Source: Lachnospiraceae bacterium AC2031
GTDB taxonomy: Bacteria; Bacillota; Clostridia; Lachnospirales; Lachnospiraceae
DNA: 64,000 nucleotides
NCBI GenBank assembly: GCA_000687975.1
Contig: JIAB01000001.1
Coordinates: 1,612,001 to 1,676,000 of the forward strand
Direction of reading: 5' to 3'
The notes beneath the pieces are model-generated. The model had not been told where the DNA came from. It saw nothing but the letters and a program-made list of their open reading frames with translations, and made no database searches. Each line of letters starts with the position of its first letter. Position 1 is the first letter of the stretch. This document shows, piece after piece, positions 32,158-40,681 of the stretch. A program made the position numbers and the translations under genes.

Positions 32158-34351
32158 CAATAGGTTTCAGTTTTACTTTGAAGGCGATGAAGCGTTCGGT
32201 TCTCTGTTTGTCGAACTTGATCATATAGGCCTGCATGTCCATATCCAGGGCATTGATGGTACCAGGCCCGAAGATCATATGCTCAACTCTAGTTCCTACC
32301 TCCAGAAGTTCTGATTTATCTTCTTTCTTTAGATGCTTCGATTCCATGCGAATGAAATCTCTAGCCTCACGGACAAGAGCCTCGTCCGGCTCGTTCACGT
32401 AGTCGATATCGCCTCGGTCCACTTCCAGTATAAATCTAGACGGGAAACGTGGTGAGCTGTCCAGGTTCCTTCCCTGAGCCTCTGTCAGATAGAGTCTATC
32501 CTCAGCTCGGGTGATTGCAACAAAGGCCAGCCTACGCTCTTCCTCCATGGCAGCTTCAGTGCGTGTCTTCTTTGATGGGAAGACTCCCTCATTAAGTCCG
32601 CAGATGAAAACGTATGGGAACTCAAGACCCTTGGCTGCATGAATGGTCATCAGCTTAACTCTGTTCTTCGTGTCCTCTAAATCCGCATTTGTATATAAAG
32701 CGATATGCTTCAGGTAACTCTCCAGGTTCGTCTCCTCCCCGCAGGTCACCTCGTAATCGTACACCGACTGCTTCAGCTCCGCCAGATTGTCCAGCCTCTC
32801 CTGGCTGCCTTCGGTACGAAGCAATTCCTCATATCCACTTTTTTCAATCACCTCCCGGAGCAGCTCCGAGATAGGTTTGTCCTCCATATTTTCTTTCAGC
32901 CCATCGATCAGGGCGATAAATTCCCTCGCCTTTGTTCCGTTAAATATGGCATCATCTATATGCTCCCTCAGAGCTCGGAAAAGCGTTATGCTCTCCTTCT
33001 CAGCAATCTCCTCCAGATGCTTCATCCTTCGTTCGCCGATGTTGCGCTTCGGAACATTTACCACGTACCTGAATGCCAGGTCGTCCCCGCTCACCAGCAT
33101 TCTGAGATAAGACATAGCCACCTTAATCTCAACTCTATCGTAGAACTGCACGCCGCTGTAGTTGGTATACGGAATCTTGTTTGCGAGAAACGCCTGCTCT
33201 ATCGGTCTCGTAAGGAAATGGGATCTATACAGAATCGTTATATCGCGGTACTCAGGTTTGCCTGGAGTACCATTTTCCTCTTCCGAAGAATTCACAAGAC
33301 GTGTGATCTCCGACGCGATAAAATCCGCCTCATCATCAGAATTGTCAGCGAAGTAAACCGAGGATCTATCCCCGTGCCCCCTCATCGGAAGCAGGTCCTT
33401 CTTCGTGCGGTTCCGATTCTTATCAATAAGATCGTTGGCTACATTCAAGACCTCAGGCGTCGAACGATAATTCTCGTTCATCATTATGGTCTGAGTGCCC
33501 TTAAACTCCTCATCAAAATTCAGCAGGTACGCAATATCCGCCCCGCGCCAGGTATATATAGTCTGGTCCGGATCACCCACAACAAAAAGGTTCCTATGAT
33601 AATCCGCCAGCACCTTCATCAGGTCGTACTGCGGCTTATCGATATCCTGAAACTCGTCGATCATTATATACATCAACCGCTTCTGCCACTTCAGCCTAGA
33701 CTCCTCACTAACCCGAAAAACATACAAAGTAAAGAGGATCAGATCATTATAATCAAGCCCAAAGCACTTCTTCTGCTGATACAGATACCCGTAAAAAATG
33801 ATATCGTCCGTCTTAGTCTTACTAAGATACTTTTCCTTCAGCTCCTCCACCGACATGTTGAAAACATCCTCATAGTAGTCAGGAATCTCGAAAAGCTTCT
33901 TCATTTCGATCATGTCGCGAGCCTTGTTAAATGGCATATCCCTAAGAGTAAGTCCCCGCTCCTCATATATAATTGCCAGCATGGAATTAATATCAGAATT
34001 GTCCAAAACAAGGAACGACTTTGGATACTGAAAGACGTAGCTTTCCTCCTGCAGCACATTGGCGCAGAAGCCGTGGAAAGTGTTGATATAACCGGTGTCC
34101 TTATCCCCTGTTAGACGGTGGATACGGGCGCGCATTTCATTTGCCGCCTTATTGGTAAATGTGACGCAAAGTATATTTCCTGCAGGAATACCCACCTCGT
34201 TCACAAGGTACGCAAAACGATGGGTGAGGGCTCTGGTCTTGCCGCTGCCCGCTCCCGCAATAACCCTGACATATCCCTCAGTGGAAGTCACCGCCTCACG
34301 CTGAGAATCATTCAGATTCTCCAATATATTTTCCTCAAAATAACCGCTCAT
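32153..34351 (-). CDS. pcrA: UvrD/PcrA-type ATP-dependent DNA helicase
   Basis: A 732-residue SF1A 3'-5' helicase. Motifs: LNDSQREAV (Q motif, about 13), Walker A AGAGSGKT (about 33-40), TFTNKAA (Ia), DEFQDID (Walker B, with F in place of the common Y/A), GDPDQTIYTWRGA (III), LMTIHAAKGLEFPYVFI (V) and VAITRAEDRLYL (VI). Length agrees with PcrA/UvrD. A C-terminal segment VGTRVEHMIFGPGTI is the tudor-like RNA-polymerase-binding motif of PcrA. The ATG at 34351 follows GGAAAGAAG; a TTG six codons earlier is the alternative. Expected roles: nucleotide excision repair and removal of transcription-replication conflicts. Confidence 0.92.
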   Translation of the reverse strand: MSGYFEENILENLNDSQREAVTSTEGYVRVIAGAGSGKTRALTHRFAYLVNEVGIPAGNILCVTFTNKAANEMRARIHRLTGDKDTGYINTFHGFCANVLQEESYVFQYPKSFLVLDNSDINSMLAIIYEERGLTLRDMPFNKARDMIEMKKLFEIPDYYEDVFNMSVEELKEKYLSKTKTDDIIFYGYLYQQKKCFGLDYNDLILFTLYVFRVSEESRLKWQKRLMYIMIDEFQDIDKPQYDLMKVLADYHRNLFVVGDPDQTIYTWRGADIAYLLNFDEEFKGTQTIMMNENYRSTPEVLNVANDLIDKNRNRTKKDLLPMRGHGDRSSVYFADNSDDEADFIASEITRLVNSSEEENGTPGKPEYRDITILYRSHFLTRPIEQAFLANKIPYTNYSGVQFYDRVEIKVAMSYLRMLVSGDDLAFRYVVNVPKRNIGERRMKHLEEIAEKESITLFRALREHIDDAIFNGTKAREFIALIDGLKENMEDKPISELLREVIEKSGYEELLRTEGSQERLDNLAELKQSVYDYEVTCGEETNLESYLKHIALYTNADLEDTKNRVKLMTIHAAKGLEFPYVFICGLNEGVFPSKKTRTEAAMEEERRLAFVAITRAEDRLYLTEAQGRNLDSSPRFPSRFILEVDRGDIDYVNEPDEALVREARDFIRMESKHLKKEDKSELLEVGTRVEHMIFGPGTINALDMDMQAYMIKFDKQRTERFIAFKVKLKPIE

Positions 34352-34419
34352 ATCTTCTTTCCATAACAACCAAAAACTACAAAAATCATTATTCCATATC
34401 TCCCCCCAAAATGCAAAAA

Positions 34420-34495
34420 AAATGAGTCAATTCAGCTCAAAGCCGAATCGACTCATTTTTGAGTCAGTTGGGCTCAAAGCCCTTTTGACTCATTT
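34420..34495 (-). repeat. TGAGTC-type repeat A2, two tandem hairpins
   Basis: Two imperfect palindromes back to back, each bounded by TGAGTC/GACTCA with inner GGCTC/GAGCC-type arms. On the minus strand it begins right after the stop codon of the erythromycin-esterase-like gene and ends in TTTTTTTT. Confidence 0.85.
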
Positions 34496-35833
34496 TTATT
34501 TATCAGTCCATACGCGGATTGGTTCTACATCGTAGTAAACGATCATAGCGTCGTACATATCTGTTGGCTTAAAGTTTATTGTATAAGTGCTCTTCACAAA
34601 CTTGTACATTATAGAATCTGTCTCACCTACAGAACCTGTTCTTATGTTTGAATTGATCTTCTTACCAAGGTCGCTGTTTGCATCAACCTTACTGAAATCG
34701 ATATAATACTTATCTTCAGACAAGTCCTTAACCTGATAAGCTATAGGATCATCTGAACAGAACTTTCTGTCCACTCTGTCTCTTGCGCTAGTCTTAGGAA
34801 GACTTGTTACTGAATAGTAAGCATCTGTTCCGATAGCGAAGTACTTATCGCCATATTCCTCTGCGAGGAATGTACCAAGAAATGTAGCAACTGATGAATG
34901 GTTTCTAGTCATGTGTCCGTTGTGGCATCCGATCATAACAGCGCCGTTATGCTCTCTCTCCTCAACCTCAAGGAACCAGTCAACGTTAACCTTCATGTAT
35001 GTATCTCTTGCTTTGTTAGCACAATTTTCCTTTGCTCTGTAGCTTGCAAAGTACTTAAGATTCTCAGCTGCATAACTTGCAAATTCAACTTCAGCAGCTC
35101 CAACCTTCTCTGTGTAAGCATCCTTATTTGCTTCAATATCTTCCTTAATGTCATCCATTAAAGCAACAGTTGCATCGTAATTTGATGCCTGGAAATCCTC
35201 CGAAACTTCGCCCATGAGGCTTACCATTTGGTCTGAATAATCATTGAACTTTGTTTCATCAACTGCCTGATAGAACTGCTCAAGATAAAGGATCGTATCC
35301 TCATCGTACTGAATATCCATTCCGTAAAGTCTTACCTTGTCATCCTCAGCTGCAGTCTCATTATAATCATGCATCCACTGAACAAGCTCGCACATCTCAT
35401 CAGTCTTATAAAGTGTATATCCCAGATGAAGTGTTGCTTCCTCAGCTGTTCCTTCACCACCCTGAATGTACTTGTTTGCTATAGCACATCCACCAAGGTC
35501 ACCCTCGAGAATGAGAGCTCTAACATTTGTCTTCTCAACCAGCTCCTGGAACACCTCAAGCTTAAGTGACTGGAACTCTTTATTACCATGAGCCGCCTCG
35601 CCAAGTGCAACGATCCTTGTTCCCTCAGGAATCTCGATACCGTCAATTGTCGTAACCTGAGATTCAAAGTCCTTCATCTTAGCCGGCTTCTTCATCTTAA
35701 TCGCCACGAAAATTCCAGCGATAACCACTACTGCAGCAATGATTCCGATCACTACTTTCTTACCGCTGCCGGATTTCTTCGCCTGCTTTGTTTCATTTGT
35801 TTTTTCGTCTTTAATCTTTTTTTCTTCTGCCAT
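34496..35833 (-). CDS. Membrane-anchored erythromycin-esterase-family protein
   Basis: A 445-residue protein. A Lys-rich start and one membrane segment (about 27-45) place the catalytic part outside. The Ere-family core is clear: RIVALGEAAHGNKEFQSL (about 70-87, catalytic His), RALILEGDLGG (about 102-112), YGMDIQYD, and MIGCHNGHMTR (about 296-306). Ere enzymes open macrolide lactones, but most relatives have unknown substrates, and resistance should not be assumed. GGAGGG precedes the ATG. Transcribed alone, ending in repeat A2. Confidence 0.85.
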   Translation of the reverse strand: MAEEKKIKDEKTNETKQAKKSGSGKKVVIGIIAAVVVIAGIFVAIKMKKPAKMKDFESQVTTIDGIEIPEGTRIVALGEAAHGNKEFQSLKLEVFQELVEKTNVRALILEGDLGGCAIANKYIQGGEGTAEEATLHLGYTLYKTDEMCELVQWMHDYNETAAEDDKVRLYGMDIQYDEDTILYLEQFYQAVDETKFNDYSDQMVSLMGEVSEDFQASNYDATVALMDDIKEDIEANKDAYTEKVGAAEVEFASYAAENLKYFASYRAKENCANKARDTYMKVNVDWFLEVEEREHNGAVMIGCHNGHMTRNHSSVATFLGTFLAEEYGDKYFAIGTDAYYSVTSLPKTSARDRVDRKFCSDDPIAYQVKDLSEDKYYIDFSKVDANSDLGKKINSNIRTGSVGETDSIMYKFVKSTYTINFKPTDMYDAMIVYYDVEPIRVWTDK

Positions 35834-35863
35834 CTTATTATGTCCCTCCGATTCCTTAATACG

Positions 35864-35909
35864 AAAAAAATATACAACAACCTAGAATAATATAATTCCA
35901 GATTGTTGT
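35864..35909 (-). terminator. Intrinsic terminator
   Basis: ACAACAA/TTGTTGT outer and GAAT/ATTC inner pairs, then ATATTTTTTT on the minus strand, ending the YgjP-like/membrane-protein unit. Confidence 0.75.
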
Positions 35910-35943
35910 AAATGGATAAATCGCTGTCGCGAACGGCCAGCCA

Positions 35944-35975
35944 GTGGGGACGGTTCTAAGTGGCCGCCCCGCCAC
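35944..35975 (-). repeat. Degenerate GGGGACGG-type repeat
   Basis: GTGGGGACGG on the plus strand pairs loosely with CCGCCCCGCCAC. It resembles the B-family repeats but has lost the GTGCA ends. It sits immediately after the stop codon of the membrane protein. Confidence 0.4.
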
Positions 35976-35977
35976 AA

Positions 35978-36772
35978 TCAATAGAAACAAATTAATGATA
36001 ACATTATCATATAACATACAGTCTTCGGTATCATCAGCATCCCTAGTTTCGGATTCTCCTTCCCATGTAACGCCACCGGCAGATAAAATGCAAAGCTCAG
36101 AATAACCATCAAAATAATGATCATATAGAAGGAAGACGGATAGTTATTTGCATGACCGCTAATAGTCAAAAATCCAAACACCGTCAGTACCCCAATAAAA
36201 ACGAAAGGAATATTTCTCAGCACTGCCATACGATGATTCGGCTCCCTCTTATACCAACCGTTAAATGGCATGAACATTATAATCAGTCGAATAATCGTAA
36301 GATAAAGAATCCACTGCTCTATCCCAAAATTGTACTCTTCCTCGGTGTATTCCAGTGTGTCCCCCATACCAATCAGAACATTATAAAAGAACGTCATGGT
36401 GATCGACGATATAAAGGTACCAAGCCCAAGGAAGAAATCCTGCTTCCACATGCCACCGCGAAATGCCACGATAATTCTTGGGATAAGGTGAAATGCATCT
36501 CCAAACACCAGAATTGCAGCAAGCATGAATCCAAAGCTGTACCTATATATATCGACGTACTCAGGAATTAGATAAAGATCATCCACCTTAGCAATCCCTG
36601 CGTCATACTTTCCCTTCATAATGAAGACAAGCGCAGTGGTATAGACAAGGTAGATTATGCAGAATATCCCCTCGCCAAGTCGCGCAGCCAGAGGTTTCTC
36701 ATGCTTAGTCTCTATCTCATTCTCATTTTCGATTTTACTTGAATCGAATTTTCTTGATGATTTCTCGTCCAT
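35978..36772 (-). CDS. Polytopic membrane protein of unknown function
   Basis: A 264-residue protein with about seven membrane segments (roughly 35-54, 76-96, 112-136, 152-170, 188-206, 214-234, 243-263) after a charged N-terminus. No motif I recognise. The ATG overlaps the end of the YgjP-like gene by 38 bp; a later start would remove only polar residues, so the exact start is open. Probably cotranscribed with that gene. Confidence 0.65.
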   Translation of the reverse strand: MDEKSSRKFDSSKIENENEIETKHEKPLAARLGEGIFCIIYLVYTTALVFIMKGKYDAGIAKVDDLYLIPEYVDIYRYSFGFMLAAILVFGDAFHLIPRIIVAFRGGMWKQDFFLGLGTFISSITMTFFYNVLIGMGDTLEYTEEEYNFGIEQWILYLTIIRLIIMFMPFNGWYKREPNHRMAVLRNIPFVFIGVLTVFGFLTISGHANNYPSSFYMIIILMVILSFAFYLPVALHGKENPKLGMLMIPKTVCYMIMLSLICFY

Positions 36773-37292
36773 TATTTTTCAACCATTTCTCATGAATCTT
36801 GTAGTCGGGAATAATGCTACCCACCTTCGCCCAGAACTTCGGCGAATGGTTCATTTCCAGTCTGTGGCAGAGCTCATGAACCACCACATAATCAAGAACC
36901 TCCGGCGGTGCCATCATAAGTCCCACATTGAAGTTTAGATTTCCCTTGGAACTGCAGCTTCCCCATCGAGTCTTCTGATTGCGGATGGTAATGCGTCCGT
37001 AGGTCACACCCACGATTGGAGCAAAATGCTTCACCCTCTCCGGGATCACCTTGCACGCCTTGTCCGCCAACCCTCTCACTTCTTCTTCCGTCAGCGGTAT
37101 TATCTCTTCCTCTTCTTTTTTCTCTGCAGCCATCTTCTCAAGATTCTTCAGGATCCAATCCATGTTCTTCTCCACGAACTCCTGAATCTCCCGATTAGGC
37201 ATCCTGTAAGGCGCACGCACGACGACGTCATTTGCCCCCTTAACCTGAATGGCCACAGTCTTTCTCTTACTTCTAATAACTCTTATATCCAT
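36735..37292 (-). CDS. YgjP-like (DUF45) zinc metallopeptidase
   Basis: A 185-residue protein with the family layout: N-terminal beta region (IRVIRSKRKTVAIQVKGANDVVVRAP), a helical middle, then KTRWGSCSSKGNLNFN (about 111-126) and the zinc motif VVHELCHRLEMNHSPKFW (HELCH about 142-146, third His in NHS). These WSS/SprT-like peptidases are widespread; a role in protein turnover is assumed, not proven. Overlaps the following membrane gene. Confidence 0.88.
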   Translation of the reverse strand: MDIRVIRSKRKTVAIQVKGANDVVVRAPYRMPNREIQEFVEKNMDWILKNLEKMAAEKKEEEEIIPLTEEEVRGLADKACKVIPERVKHFAPIVGVTYGRITIRNQKTRWGSCSSKGNLNFNVGLMMAPPEVLDYVVVHELCHRLEMNHSPKFWAKVGSIIPDYKIHEKWLKNNGREIIKKIRFK

Positions 37293-37400
37293 ACGCCCAT
37301 TATAAACCCTAGCCGTCAGTTCTCAAAGGGGTCTGTTGCCCTTTTATTTCTCAGGTGTTACACTTGAACCAGACGAATAACTACTAAGAAAGGAGTTTGT

Positions 37401-39125
37401 ATGAAACGTTTTATTTCAATAACATTATCAATTCTGTTGATTATAGGAACCATCATTCCATCCCTAATGATGAACCCTCTTGATACATATGCAGCATCAA
37501 CTGTCACACCAAGAGATTGGAAGAAATACAAATCAACATATTATTACAACACATTAAGTGATGCCGAAAAAGCCGTCTATGACGAATTTGAGATTGACTG
37601 TATCGACTTCATCTCGTCAAATAACGATGCCTTCTATTCCAAAGAAAACTATGTCCATATATCTGGAGATTACTACTTTATAGGCGGAGTAAGTCTTCAA
37701 AAAGTTGGACTTTTCGACGCAATGAAAATTCTGAGACAGTTCATTTTTGATAATCCACAGTACTATTTTCTTGAACCTGACGGAGTACTCATTTATGGTT
37801 CTGGTCTTAACTATTATCTTGCGGCCTGCGTTAATCCCGAATTTGTGGATGGAGATTATAGAGCTGGGGTGACAAATGCCATCTTTGATAAGATAGAAAA
37901 CTGGGAGTCCCAGGTCGTTGCCGCAGGTCCTTCTGCCTACGACATGGAGATGAAAGCAGATAGCATCGTCTGCGCAAATATCGAATATGATCACAGCGAC
38001 TATGATCAGAATATTTACGGCGCTGTCTACCAGGGATCATCCGTTTGTACCGGCTACGCAAAGACCATGTCCATGCTCCTAAACGGTGCAGGAATTCCTG
38101 CCATGATAGTTCGAAGCAGCAACCACGCCTGGAATCTAGTGAATCTAAACGGCACCTGGTACCAGTCAGATCCTACATGGAATTATAGCTGGAACAAGAC
38201 AATAGCAGGCGAACCATATGCGGCAGACCTAAACAGTATTTATTCAAATGTTTCAACTGCAACTATGCACGTTATGGATTCCTCTGAATCCCACGACATT
38301 AATCTTCCCGAAAAATATCCAGCCTGCAATTCGGATTACAATACGGGCACCGAAAGCGACTACTATCTTGAATATGGTGAGCACTCCAAAACCGTTCGTC
38401 AGAAAAGTAATCCAAACTACAAAATGAGCTACTATGACAAAGGATATCTTCCTACCGAGACTGCTCCAGTCGACGTTACGATTCCTGACGGCTCTGCAGA
38501 CGGAAATAATGGCGGTACCAATAACACCGATAACAACAGCAACAATTCGAACAATACAAACAACAATTCAAACGCTAATAATAGTAACAACACAAACAAT
38601 AATTCAAACAACAACGATGCCAACAATAATAATAACGGCTCAAATTCATCCAACACCGGAAGTACTGATAACAGCGCAGCTGCTCCTGCTCCTCAGTACT
38701 GCAACGAATGGGTGAATGGACTCTGGTACGGCGCTGATGGTTCACAAACCTACGCCGGTACCCTCACATGGAAATGCAATTCCACCGGCTGGTGGATTGA
38801 AGATACCTCCGGCTGGTACCCAGTATCCTGCTGGCAAAAGATCGACGGCTACTGGTACTACTTCGGCTCCGACGGCTACATGGAATCAAGCTGCTGGCGC
38901 GACGGCTGCTGGCTCTCCGGAAGCGGCGCCTGGGAATACGAAGGTACCGCCACATGGAAATGCAATTCCACCGGCTGGTGGTTCGAAGACACCTCCGGCT
39001 GGTACGCATACTCCACTTGGCAGAAGATCAACGGCAGCTGGTACTACTTCGGCTCCGACGGCTACATGGTAACCAACCGCTACATCGACGGCTGGTGGAT
39101 CGGCGCCGACGGCGTCTGCAACTAA
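37401..39125 (+). CDS. Secreted transglutaminase-like protein with cell-wall-binding repeats
   Basis: A 574-residue surface protein. Signal peptide about 1-32. A transglutaminase/protease-like core holds the triad Cys216 (SSVCTGYAKT), His242 (SSNHAWNLV) and Asp257 (YQSDPTW), typical of bacterial Transglut_core proteins that cleave or cross-link peptides. A low-complexity Asn/Ser linker (about 370-430) leads to four wall-binding repeats (438-574) such as STGWWIEDTSGWYPVSCWQK and GYWYYFGSDGYM. The repeat part is visibly richer in G+C than the catalytic part, and its two halves share near-identical DNA, showing recent internal duplication. AAAGGAG precedes the ATG. Confidence 0.9.
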   Translation: MKRFISITLSILLIIGTIIPSLMMNPLDTYAASTVTPRDWKKYKSTYYYNTLSDAEKAVYDEFEIDCIDFISSNNDAFYSKENYVHISGDYYFIGGVSLQKVGLFDAMKILRQFIFDNPQYYFLEPDGVLIYGSGLNYYLAACVNPEFVDGDYRAGVTNAIFDKIENWESQVVAAGPSAYDMEMKADSIVCANIEYDHSDYDQNIYGAVYQGSSVCTGYAKTMSMLLNGAGIPAMIVRSSNHAWNLVNLNGTWYQSDPTWNYSWNKTIAGEPYAADLNSIYSNVSTATMHVMDSSESHDINLPEKYPACNSDYNTGTESDYYLEYGEHSKTVRQKSNPNYKMSYYDKGYLPTETAPVDVTIPDGSADGNNGGTNNTDNNSNNSNNTNNNSNANNSNNTNNNSNNNDANNNNNGSNSSNTGSTDNSAAAPAPQYCNEWVNGLWYGADGSQTYAGTLTWKCNSTGWWIEDTSGWYPVSCWQKIDGYWYYFGSDGYMESSCWRDGCWLSGSGAWEYEGTATWKCNSTGWWFEDTSGWYAYSTWQKINGSWYYFGSDGYMVTNRYIDGWWIGADGVCN

Positions 39126-39251
39126 TCTACTTCCAAAAAAGTCTGGAAAAAAACTTTGCTAACAACCACGCAAAAAATGATGCAAAAAATATTATTCTGT
39201 ACTGTACTATACTAACAGTACAAAAAAATAAAGGAACCAATTAGATTACAA
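39126..39251. promoter_or_regulatory. Intergenic region with dyad before cca
   Basis: TGTACTGT-9-ACAGTACA (39198-39222) is a perfect dyad between the wall-binding gene and the CCA-adding enzyme gene. It is not followed by a T-run on the plus strand, so an operator or leader hairpin is more likely than a terminator. Confidence 0.35.
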
Positions 39252-40598
39252 ATGGATAAAAACATAAAGATAGAAATGCCTCAAGATGTGAGGTTCATAA
39301 TTGAAAAACTTACAGAAGCCGGCTTCGAAGCCTACGCCGTAGGCGGCTGCGTTCGTGACAGCCTATTAAATCGTAAGCCAAATGACTGGGACATCACCAC
39401 TTCAGCAACACCATACGAAGTGAAAGATATCTTCAGACGCACCATAGATACCGGCCTCAAGCACGGCACAGTTACCGTCATGTTGAAGAGCGAAGGTTAC
39501 GAAGTAACCACCTTCCGAATCGACGGCGAATACACCGACCATAGACGTCCTGACGGAGTTACCTTCACAAGAGAATTATCAGAAGATCTCCTCAGACGTG
39601 ACTTCACAATAAATGCCATGGCCTATAACGATGAGTCTGGCGTGGTAGATCTTTACGGTGGAATCGAGGATCTGGAACAGGGCATCATCCGCTGCGTTGG
39701 TGAGCCCGACGACCGCTTCGACGAGGATGCTCTCCGAATCATGCGAGCAGTTAGATTCGCAGCCCAGCTTGGATTTGATATAGAAGAGAAAACCAAGCTA
39801 GCAGCAGCAAAGCACGCACCTGAGCTTTCTAAAGTCAGCGCAGAAAGAATTGAAACCGAACTCACAAAGCTCCTTCTGTCCCCACATCCAGAAAAGATCG
39901 TGGACATGTACGAGCTTGGAATCACAAAGGAAATTCTCCCTGAGTTCGACCGAATGATGGAGACCCCACAGAACAGTCCATACCACAAGTTCGACGTTGG
40001 ACGCCACACTGTGGAGGTAATAAAAAATGTACCTGCCACGAAGGTCATGCGTTACGCAGCGCTCCTTCACGACATCGGAAAGCCAGACCTAAAGACAACC
40101 GATGAACAGGGAGTCGACCACTTCAAGGGCCACGCATATCGAAGTGAGGAAATGGTATCCCCTATCCTACGACGTCTCAAGATGGACAACGACACCATCC
40201 GCGACGTAAAGAAAATCGTGTACTGGCACGACTACGGCATCTCTGGAAAGACCAGCAAGAAGGCCCTCCGTAAAATGCTTAGCCAGATGGGCGCCGAATA
40301 CTTCGACAGCTACGTAGCTATAAGACGTGCCGACATGGCAGGCCAAAGCGACTACATGGCCGATTGGAAGGCCCAGGTACTTGCTGATATAATCAAAGCT
40401 CACGACGAAATAATCGAAGAGGGAAATGCCCTCACCCTGAAGGACCTCGCTATAAGCGGCGGCGACCTGAAAGCCCTAGGCATAAACCCAGGCCCAGAGA
40501 TGGGAAACATCCTCCGCAACCTCCTAGACAAGGTTCTGGACGACCCATCCCTCAACACCAAAGAACAGCTCACAAAACTTGTAAAACAAGAAAATTAA
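39252..40598 (+). CDS. cca: CCA tRNA nucleotidyltransferase
   Basis: A 448-residue class II nucleotidyltransferase that builds or repairs the 3' CCA end of tRNAs. Head domain: YAVGGCVRDSLL (29-40), NDWDITT with the catalytic Asp pair (45, 47), FTINAMAY (motif B), and the EDALRIMRAVRFAAQ flexible/neck motif. An HD domain follows (RYAALLHDIGKP, about 267-278). The HD domain is typical of Firmicutes and proteobacterial versions with phosphohydrolase activity. AAGGAACC lies about 14 nt before the ATG. Confidence 0.94.
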   Translation: MDKNIKIEMPQDVRFIIEKLTEAGFEAYAVGGCVRDSLLNRKPNDWDITTSATPYEVKDIFRRTIDTGLKHGTVTVMLKSEGYEVTTFRIDGEYTDHRRPDGVTFTRELSEDLLRRDFTINAMAYNDESGVVDLYGGIEDLEQGIIRCVGEPDDRFDEDALRIMRAVRFAAQLGFDIEEKTKLAAAKHAPELSKVSAERIETELTKLLLSPHPEKIVDMYELGITKEILPEFDRMMETPQNSPYHKFDVGRHTVEVIKNVPATKVMRYAALLHDIGKPDLKTTDEQGVDHFKGHAYRSEEMVSPILRRLKMDNDTIRDVKKIVYWHDYGISGKTSKKALRKMLSQMGAEYFDSYVAIRRADMAGQSDYMADWKAQVLADIIKAHDEIIEEGNALTLKDLAISGGDLKALGINPGPEMGNILRNLLDKVLDDPSLNTKEQLTKLVKQEN

Positions 40599-40629
40599 TC
40601 AATCTGACACAACTTAACAACCATAATAA

Positions 40630-40667
40630 AAAAGTGCAAGTGAGGTATGAACCTCTCTCGCACTTTT
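40630..40667. terminator. Bidirectional terminator
   Basis: AAAAGTGC/GCACTTTT with inner GAGGT/ACCTC; A- and T-runs on both sides fit the convergent cca and ABC operons. Confidence 0.85.
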
Positions 40668-40681
40668 CCCCCCTGCAAATG

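Noticed and set aside
32705-34114. 469-codon plus-strand open frame
   Set aside because: Antisense to the PcrA-type helicase with all its motifs intact; composition (His/Leu/Ile-rich) is that of a reverse-strand shadow.
34496-35833. Macrolide-resistance gene
   Set aside because: The fold family is clear but most members have unknown substrates and this one is membrane-anchored; resistance is not supported by sequence alone.
38520-38660. Tandem AAC/AAT-rich repeats that might suggest a CRISPR or satellite array
   Set aside because: They encode the Asn/Ser linker of the transglutaminase-like protein in frame; no regular spacers.
38716-39072. Plus-strand alternative frame across the wall-binding repeats
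   Set aside because: Product of G+C-rich repeat DNA read out of frame; the true frame gives the Trp/Tyr repeats.
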